Assembly (NCBI GenBank): GCA_900546835.1
Contig: UREH01000072.1
Span: forward strand, 1 to 11,411
Origin: an uncultured Porphyromonadaceae bacterium
GTDB lineage: Bacteria > Bacteroidota > Bacteroidia > Bacteroidales > Muribaculaceae
Reading direction: 5' to 3'
Length of the DNA stretch: 11,411 bases
In this document: one piece after another, positions 6,617 to 11,411 of the stretch
Numbering within the stretch: position 1 is the stretch's first letter
Layout: every line of letters starts with the position of its first letter
Notes under the pieces: model-generated
What the model saw: the letters and a program-made list of their open reading frames with translations, nothing else
Databases searched by the model: none
What the model was told of the DNA's origin: nothing
Position numbers and translations under genes: made by a program

Positions 6617-8278
6617 ATGATGATTAAAAGTTACATCAGCAACTTGTTGGCATGTCTGACATCGGTTTGCCTCCCGGTGGCTGCGATAGCCGCCGGAGGC
6701 CGACTCGTGTCGAATCCTGCCAATCTCAAGGGGGAATACTTCACGAATCCTATCGTTTTCTCCGACTATTCCGATCCCGACGTGACGGCTTCGCCCGACG
6801 GGAAGACTTTCTATATGACCGCCTCCAGCTTTCAGTGTGCGCCGGGTCTGCCGATTCTGCGCTCTACCGACCTGGTGAACTGGGAGCTTGTGAACTACGC
6901 GATCAAGGCCGTTCCTCCGGCCGACGTCTATTTCACCGTGAAACACGGCAAGGGTGTATGGGCCCCATCCATCCGTTGCCACAACGGCGAATACTATATC
7001 TACTGGGGCGATCCCGACGTGGGCGTCTTTATGGTAAGGACCGCAGACCCGGAAGGGGAGTGGTCCGAGCCTGTGCTTGTGGTGCCCGGAAAGGGAATCA
7101 TCGATACGACACCGCTCTGGGACGACGACGGCCGCCTCTATATGGTCAACGGCTGGGCTGCCTCGCGATGCGGTTTCAACAGTCTGATTACCGTGCGTGA
7201 GCTTTCGCCCGACGGTACGCGCGCCATCTCCGACCCGGTGGTGGTGTTCGACGGCAACGACGGCGTGAACCATACCGTCGAAGGCCCGAAACTCTATAAG
7301 CGCGATGGCTGGTACTGGATTTTCGCTCCCGCAGGCGGTGTGGCCGACGGCTGGCAGCTCGCCATGCGCTCGCGCAACATCTACGGCCCCTACGAGCCGC
7401 GGATCGTGATGGCGCAGGGTTCCACCGACATCAACGGACCCCATCAGGGCGCGTGGGTCGACGGCTCCGACGGTCGCGGCTGGTTCCTGCATTTTCAGGA
7501 CCGGGGCGCCTACGGCCGTATCCTCCACCTGAATCCGCTACAGTGGCGCGCCGATGGATGGCCTGTGATAGGCACTGATCCCGACGGCGACGGCTGCGGA
7601 GAGCCGGTGAAGCGCTTCTCTCGCCCCGCCCCGGCCGACGCGTCGCTCTCTTACGACGAACTCCAGAGCCCCGCACTCTACGAATGGCACTCCAATTACG
7701 CTGCCGACCACTACGGCTTCGCCCTCCCCGAGGGGATGATGCGCATCTACAGCGGACGTATCAGCGAGCCGGCCAATCTATGGTCGCTCTCCAATCTCTG
7801 GCTCCAGAAGTTCCCGGCCGAGAGGTTTACGCTCACGACGCGTGTGCGCATCTCGGCCAAGGAAAGCTCCGAAGGCGTAAATTCGGGCCTGGTTGTCATG
7901 GGGTGGGACTACTCCACGCTCGCCCTCTGCAAGCGCGGCGAGGTGTTCGAACTTCAGCGCGGTGTATGTGCCGATGCCGAGAAGGGCGCGCCCGAATCTG
8001 TCGAGACGCTTGCCACGATTACTCCCACACGCATATATCCTGCCGGACTTCTCCGGAATCTCGAAGCCGACATATGGCTTCGGGTTGAGGTAGGCGAAGG
8101 AGCCTTGTGTAATTTCTCCTACAGCCTCGACGGCCGCAAATTCCACCGTGCCGGCACTCCCTTCAAGGCCCGCGCAGGCAAATGGATAGGCGCGAAAGTC
8201 GGTTTCTTCAGCTTGGCGCCCGAAGGGGTGGCCGACCTCGGCTGGATCGATGTGCTCGAAGTGAAGATTAAGAAATAG
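6617..8278 (+). CDS. GH43 family glycosidase with C-terminal beta-sandwich (arabinofuranosidase/xylosidase type)
   Basis: The 553-residue protein starts with tandem ATGs (6617 and 6620; either may serve) and a signal peptide ending near A-I-A-A26. Residues 45-335 are a five-bladed beta-propeller with the three GH43 acidic residues in place: base D53 in Y-S-D-P-D-V, pKa modulator D163 in I-I-D-T-T-P-L-W-D-D-D-G, and acid E222 in T-V-E-G-P-K. The segments G111-K-G-V-W-A-P-S-I-R and Y128-Y-W-G-D-P-D resemble subfamily 12-type members as I remember them; the subfamily is tentative. Residues about 350-550 form a concanavalin-like beta-sandwich (the GH43_C2/DUF1349 type) that often completes the active site. 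Expected activity is exo-release of alpha-L-arabinofuranose or beta-D-xylose in the periplasm. It follows GH97 after 164 bp and precedes GH88 by 33 bp. All catalytic residues appear intact. Confidence 0.9.
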   Translation: MMIKSYISNLLACLTSVCLPVAAIAAGGRLVSNPANLKGEYFTNPIVFSDYSDPDVTASPDGKTFYMTASSFQCAPGLPILRSTDLVNWELVNYAIKAVPPADVYFTVKHGKGVWAPSIRCHNGEYYIYWGDPDVGVFMVRTADPEGEWSEPVLVVPGKGIIDTTPLWDDDGRLYMVNGWAASRCGFNSLITVRELSPDGTRAISDPVVVFDGNDGVNHTVEGPKLYKRDGWYWIFAPAGGVADGWQLAMRSRNIYGPYEPRIVMAQGSTDINGPHQGAWVDGSDGRGWFLHFQDRGAYGRILHLNPLQWRADGWPVIGTDPDGDGCGEPVKRFSRPAPADASLSYDELQSPALYEWHSNYAADHYGFALPEGMMRIYSGRISEPANLWSLSNLWLQKFPAERFTLTTRVRISAKESSEGVNSGLVVMGWDYSTLALCKRGEVFELQRGVCADAEKGAPESVETLATITPTRIYPAGLLRNLEADIWLRVEVGEGALCNFSYSLDGRKFHRAGTPFKARAGKWIGAKVGFFSLAPEGVADLGWIDVLEVKIKK

Positions 8279-8311
8279 TACCTTACAGTAATCAAGATAT
8301 ACAGTTTAAGA

Positions 8312-9550
8312 ATGCGACTCTTAAAACTTGGATTCCTCAGTCTGATAGGCGCATGCATGGTTGCCTGCGCCTCGCAGTCGAAAGCCTCCGACGATTTCAG
8401 CGTCGAGGAGGCGCTTACATACTGCCACTCGAAGGTCGGGAAGACCCTCGGCGAGCTTCACCGTCAGCCCGACTCCCTTGTCTACTCCATGATGCCACGC
8501 AACATCGAGCATTCCGACACGCTCTGGCACTGCCGCAAGGCCACGGCCGACGAATGGTGCGCGGGCTTCTGGCCCGGCGTGCTCTGGATGGACTATGAAT
8601 ACACCCACGACGAGACGCTCCGCGCTGAGGCCGAGCGCTTCACCGCCTCGCTCGAATATCTCTCGAAGCGCCCCGCGTTCGACCATGATCTCGGCTTCCT
8701 GATGTTCTGCAGCTACGGCAATGGCTACCGCCTCACCCACAATCCCGCCTTCCGCCAGGTGATTCTCGATACCGCCGATACGCTCGCCACGCTCTTCAAT
8801 CCCGCCGTGGGCACTATCCTTTCGTGGCCGCGCAATGTAGATGCGCTCGGTGGCCACAACACCATCATGGACAATATGATTAACCTCGAAATGCTTTTCT
8901 GGGCAGCTAAGAATGGCGGCGATCACCGCCTCTACGACATCGCCGTGAAGCACGCCGAGACCACCATGGCCCACGCCTTCCGTCCCGATTATACCAGCTA
9001 CCATGTGGCCGTCTACAACCCCGTCACAGGCGACTTCATCAAAGGAATGACCCATCAGGGCCTCGCCGACAACTCCATGTGGGCCCGAGGGCAGGCCTGG
9101 GCCATCTACGGCTACACCATGGTATATCGCGAGACTCACGACCCGCGTTTCCTCGATTTCGCCCAGAAGGTAACCGACGTATATCTCGACCGTCTTCCCA
9201 CCGACTACGTCCCCTACTGGGACTTCAGCGCCCCCGCCGAGACCTCGACTCCGCGCGACGCCTCAGCAGCCTGCGTCGTGGCCTCCGCCCTGCTCGAACT
9301 CCAGGGCTACGTGGAGGGAGAGAAATCCGACCGCTACCGCCACTGTGCCGAGAAAATGCTTGCCTCGCTCAGCTCCGACAGCTACCGCTCCTCCGCCCAT
9401 CGCAGCTCCTTCCTCGACCACTCCGTAGGCCATCACCCTGCTGGCTCTGAAATCGACGCCTCCATCATCTACGCCGACTACTACTACCTCGAAGCTCTGC
9501 TGCGCCTCAAGCGCCTCCAGTCCGGCACCCCCATCCTCGCCTCCCTCTGA
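8312..9550 (+). CDS. GH88 unsaturated uronyl hydrolase
   Basis: The 412-residue protein has the length and (alpha/alpha)6-barrel pattern of GH88 enzymes, which hydrate the double bond of 4,5-unsaturated uronic acids at the non-reducing end of lyase products and so release them. The two key Asp residues known from Bacillus unsaturated glucuronyl hydrolase have clear counterparts, D126 in F-D-H-D-L-G and D187 in T-I-M-D-N-M. The signature H248-Q-G-L-A-D-N-S-M-W-A-R-G-Q-A-W263 and G85-F-W-P-G-V-L-W are also present. The N-terminus is a lipoprotein-type signal with two possible lipidation cysteines (C15 in I-G-A-C, C19 in M-V-A-C). No acidic run follows either, so it should face the periplasm rather than the surface. 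It is the last gene of the set and its substrate would come from the lyase encoded at 1628-3004. Specificity for glucuronate or galacturonate type is not readable. Confidence 0.92.
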   Translation: MRLLKLGFLSLIGACMVACASQSKASDDFSVEEALTYCHSKVGKTLGELHRQPDSLVYSMMPRNIEHSDTLWHCRKATADEWCAGFWPGVLWMDYEYTHDETLRAEAERFTASLEYLSKRPAFDHDLGFLMFCSYGNGYRLTHNPAFRQVILDTADTLATLFNPAVGTILSWPRNVDALGGHNTIMDNMINLEMLFWAAKNGGDHRLYDIAVKHAETTMAHAFRPDYTSYHVAVYNPVTGDFIKGMTHQGLADNSMWARGQAWAIYGYTMVYRETHDPRFLDFAQKVTDVYLDRLPTDYVPYWDFSAPAETSTPRDASAACVVASALLELQGYVEGEKSDRYRHCAEKMLASLSSDSYRSSAHRSSFLDHSVGHHPAGSEIDASIIYADYYYLEALLRLKRLQSGTPILASL

Positions 9551-9587
9551 TTCCCCCCGAACCAAATCCATTTATAATTCCATAATA

Positions 9588-9617
9588 GAGGTTGCCGAGA
9601 TTCTGCGCGGCAACCTC
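9588..9617 (+). terminator. Hairpin after the last PUL gene, likely transcription terminator
   Basis: A 10-bp perfect stem (GAGGTTGCCG 9588-9597, CGGCAACCTC 9608-9617) with a 10-nt loop lies 37 bp after the GH88 stop codon. Both flanks are A/T-rich: AATCATTT on the right and TATTATGGAATTATAAA reading leftward on the minus strand. The position between convergent genes suits a terminator, possibly acting in both directions. There is no long T-run, so efficiency is uncertain. Confidence 0.6.
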
Positions 9618-9659
9618 AATCATTTCACAGATCCACTCCTCTATCGCACATACATAGCG

Positions 9660-9850
9660 TAGTGGCGCCTCGGAGAGGCGTAATATGTCGGCGTTGTCCC
9701 CGGGTAAATCGTCGGCCTTTGGCCTCCTAAACCTGGGGCTAAGCGACTTGAAGCTTCTTCGACGCTCACCTCCGGCGGCAAATCCGGGGGATTAAGCGAC
9801 TGCTGCGGAGGCTCGGAAGTCGCATGGGCTTCCGTCCGGATGGACGGCGC
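9660..9850. repeat. Non-coding intergenic repeat element, dense in inverted repeats (probably degraded)
   Basis: This part of the 317-bp convergent spacer has no convincing ORF but layered symmetry: CGCCTC-GGA-GAGGCG at 9666-9680; CCCCGGGT (9698-9705) facing ACCTGGGG (9731-9738) with one G-T pair, around an inner GGCC-TTT-GGCC (9714-9724); GCGACT (9796-9801) facing AGTCGC (9818-9823); and CCGTCC-GGAT-GGACGG (9832-9847). A direct repeat TAAGCGACT occurs at 9740-9748 and 9793-9801, each preceded by a G-run. The layout reminds me of interspersed intergenic repeats in gut Bacteroidales, but that is memory, not a search. No transposase, target duplication or RNA family is recognised. The rightmost hairpin may also help terminate the aromatic operon arriving from the other side. 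Confidence 0.5.
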
Positions 9851-9867
9851 TCTAAAAGGCTGTCTAA

Positions 9868-10950
9868 TCAGGAGTTCAGGATGTCAATCTGCTGCCGCAC
9901 GGACTCGTCGTGGACAGCAAGGAGGAAGGTCCGCATGAATTCGGCCGACATGCCGAGTTCCTCACCGGCCTGGATGCGCGAGCGTAGCACGTCGTTGTAG
10001 CGCCCGGCCTGAACCACGGGCATGCTGTGCTCTTTCTTGTAGCGGCCGATTTCGCGCGAGATGCTCATGCGTCGTGCCAATACGTCGAGCAGCTCGTTGT
10101 CGACGGCGTCGATCTGGCGGCGCAGAAGGGCGAGCGACTCGGTGGTCTGCTGTTGCTCGCGCACTTTCAGGTTGCCGAGGATTATGCCGAGCACTTCGGG
10201 TGTGAGCTGCTGGGCGGCGTCGCTCCAGGCGTTGTCGGGATCGCAGTGGCTCTCGATGATAAGCCCGTTGAAACCCATGTCGAAGGCCTGCTGCGAGAGC
10301 GTTCCTATGAGTTCGCGCTTGCCGCCGATGTGAGAGGGGTCGCAGATAATCGGCAGCGAGGGGAAGCGCAGGCGCAACTCGATGGGGATATGCCACTGGG
10401 GCATATTGCGGTAGATATGGCGCCCGTCGGTGCTGAATCCGCGGTGGATGGCGGCTATACGTCGGATTCCGGCGTTGTGAAGGCGCTGCATGGCGCCGAT
10501 CCATAGCTCGAGGTCGGGGTTTACGGGGTTTTTGACAAGCACGGGCACGTCGGCTCCGAGTTCGCGCAGCGTGTCGGCAATCTCCTGCATGGCAAAGGGG
10601 TTGGCCGATGTACGTGCTCCGATCCAGAGCACGTCGACTCCGGCCTCAAGGGCGAGCTGCACGTGGGCGCGCGTGGCCACTTCGGTAGCGGTGTACATCC
10701 TTGTCTGCTCCTTCACCTGGCGGAGCCATTTCAGTCCAGGAGCACCGATTCCCTCGAAGCCTCCGGGCTTGGTGCGCGGCTTCCAGATGCCGGCGCGGAA
10801 TATCTTTATGCCCGCGGCGGCGAGCTGTCGGGCGGTGGAGAGCACCTGCTCCTCGGTCTCGGCACTGCACGGGCCGGCGATTATGAGCGGCTCATCGGGG
10901 TTGATGCCGGGGAGGGATATGGGCTGTAAGTCGGTCAGTATGTCTGCCAT
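9868..10950 (-). CDS. Bifunctional 3-deoxy-7-phosphoheptulonate synthase / chorismate mutase
   Basis: The 360-residue cytoplasmic enzyme joins the first step of the shikimate pathway (phosphoenolpyruvate plus erythrose 4-phosphate to DAHP) to the conversion of chorismate to prephenate. Residues about 12-262 are a type I-beta DAHP synthase barrel: A25-G-P-C-S-A-E with metal ligand C28, F51-R-A-G-I-W-K57-P-R-T, K140-N-P, H169-R-G-F and D204-P-S-H207. Residues about 268-355 are an AroQ-type chorismate mutase. R277, R294 and K305 align with the E. coli catalytic R11, R28 and K39. The same fusion order in Porphyromonas gingivalis and Prevotella nigrescens is reported to be controlled by prephenate, so feedback control through the mutase domain is likely here. 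All key residues look intact. It starts 33 bp after the aminotransferase stop and is co-transcribed with it. It is commonly annotated aroG, aroF or pheB; I leave the symbol open. Confidence 0.95.
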   Translation of the reverse strand: MADILTDLQPISLPGINPDEPLIIAGPCSAETEEQVLSTARQLAAAGIKIFRAGIWKPRTKPGGFEGIGAPGLKWLRQVKEQTRMYTATEVATRAHVQLALEAGVDVLWIGARTSANPFAMQEIADTLRELGADVPVLVKNPVNPDLELWIGAMQRLHNAGIRRIAAIHRGFSTDGRHIYRNMPQWHIPIELRLRFPSLPIICDPSHIGGKRELIGTLSQQAFDMGFNGLIIESHCDPDNAWSDAAQQLTPEVLGIILGNLKVREQQQTTESLALLRRQIDAVDNELLDVLARRMSISREIGRYKKEHSMPVVQAGRYNDVLRSRIQAGEELGMSAEFMRTFLLAVHDESVRQQIDILNS

Positions 10951-10983
10951 AATAAATTTCTGTATGGATTGGAATGAATGATT

Positions 10984-11411
10984 TCAGGGTTGTTTTTGCG
11001 CAAGGCGCTCCAGGGCACGCTCCAGCGTAGTCACCGGGGCGCAGAGCGATATGCGGATATAGCGCTCGCCGTTTGAGCCGAAAATGCTGCCTGGGGTGAG
11101 AAACACGTGCTTATCGTAGAGCAGCCGGTTCGCCATCGCCTCGGCTCCCGCCTCCGCGTCGGGGATGCGTCCCCAGAGGAAGAGACCGGCCTGCTTCGGG
11201 TCGAAGCGGCAGCCGAGGGCATCCATGATACGCTCGGCCACGGCGCGGCGCTCCCGGTAGGTGGCGTTGAGGTCGCGGTACCATTGGTCGGGCGCCTGGA
11301 GGGCCTGCGTGGCGGCGCGCATCATCGGCAGGAACTGACCGGACTCCATGTTGGATTTTACCTTCAGCATCCATCCTATGAAGGTGGGATTGGAGACAGC
11401 CACGGCCTGTC
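10984..11411 (-). CDS. Class I/II pyridoxal-phosphate aminotransferase, C-terminal part (5' partial)
   Basis: The frame runs open through the window edge, so about 142 codons of the C-terminal part are visible and the true start is outside; the GTG at 11401-11403 is internal. The fragment begins with A-V-S-N-P-T-F-I-G-W and then K-V-K-S-N-M-E-S-G-Q-F, which in aspartate aminotransferase-like enzymes comes shortly after the catalytic PLP lysine. That lysine is therefore expected just beyond the window. Near the end, R-Y-I-R-I-S-L-C-A-P carries the Arg that binds the substrate carboxylate in fold type I enzymes. In Bacteroides an aminotransferase of this type sits beside prephenate dehydratase and the DAHP synthase/mutase fusion. 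Transamination in phenylalanine/tyrosine synthesis is the likely role, though exact substrate use is not visible. It ends 33 bp before the DAHP synthase start. Confidence 0.88.
   Translation of the reverse strand, partial: QAVAVSNPTFIGWMLKVKSNMESGQFLPMMRAATQALQAPDQWYRDLNATYRERRAVAERIMDALGCRFDPKQAGLFLWGRIPDAEAGAEAMANRLLYDKHVFLTPGSIFGSNGERYIRISLCAPVTTLERALERLAQKQP

Noticed and set aside
6605..7528. Long minus-strand open frame (307 codons) opposite the GH43 gene
   Set aside because: It lies wholly over a clear GH43 coding region, has no recognisable motif, and is typical of the antisense frame of GC-rich genes.
8321..9139. Long minus-strand open frame (272 codons) opposite GH88
   Set aside because: It has a His/Gly/Val-rich low-complexity product, no domain, and full overlap with a well-supported enzyme gene.
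9660..9850. CRISPR array or tRNA cluster in the repeat-rich spacer
   Set aside because: Repeats are few, of different sequence and mostly inverted; there is no regular repeat-spacer period and no cloverleaf with an acceptor end.
10027..10506. Plus-strand open frame opposite the DAHP synthase gene
   Set aside because: The composition looks like the reverse reading of the aromatic enzyme gene; no start context or domain.

Overview
The window looks like part of a GC-rich Bacteroidales genome, plausibly Muribaculaceae or a similar gut family. The genus cannot be fixed from this sequence. The evidence is a chain of secreted carbohydrate-active enzymes in polysaccharide utilization locus (PUL) style, Bacteroidetes lipoprotein signals (one followed by the acidic C-S-D-D-D-D surface-export pattern), no clear Shine-Dalgarno sequences, and a DAHP synthase fused to a C-terminal chorismate mutase, an architecture known from Porphyromonas and Prevotella.

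Positions 1-9550 hold six same-strand genes, read here as the downstream part of a PUL. In order they are: a surface lipoprotein with three Ig-like (Big_2) repeats and a C-terminal putative glycan-binding domain (5' end outside the window); a lipoprotein of the alginate-lyase fold; a secreted beta-helix enzyme related to GH28/GH49; a GH97 glycosidase; a GH43 glycosidase with a C-terminal beta-sandwich; and a GH88 unsaturated uronyl hydrolase. Spacers are 105, 114, 19, 164 and 33 bp. The first two carry strong GC-rich hairpins with a shared core. SusC/SusD and a regulator are not in the window and would be expected upstream.

The likely logic is that the surface lipoprotein binds an acidic glycan and the lyase cuts it at uronic acids, leaving 4,5-unsaturated ends. 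GH88 then removes the unsaturated uronate, while the GH28/49-like, GH97 and GH43 enzymes remove the remaining backbone and side-chain sugars. The exact glycan cannot be read from the sequence. The combination suggests a branched, uronic-acid-containing polysaccharide with alpha-linked hexose and pentose or arabinose/xylose decorations.

Positions 9551-9867 are a convergent, non-coding spacer with a terminator-like hairpin and a stretch dense in inverted and direct repeats that looks like a worn intergenic repeat element. Positions 9868-11411 (minus strand) carry housekeeping aromatic amino acid genes: the DAHP synthase-chorismate mutase and, upstream of it, the C-terminal part of a class I/II aminotransferase cut by the window edge.

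I found no CRISPR array, tRNA, rRNA, transposase or phage gene, and no clearly new system. The most interesting points are the enzyme combination and its unknown glycan, the catalytic-site differences in the GH97 and GH28/49-like proteins, the paired GC hairpins around the lyase gene, and the repeat element at the PUL boundary.
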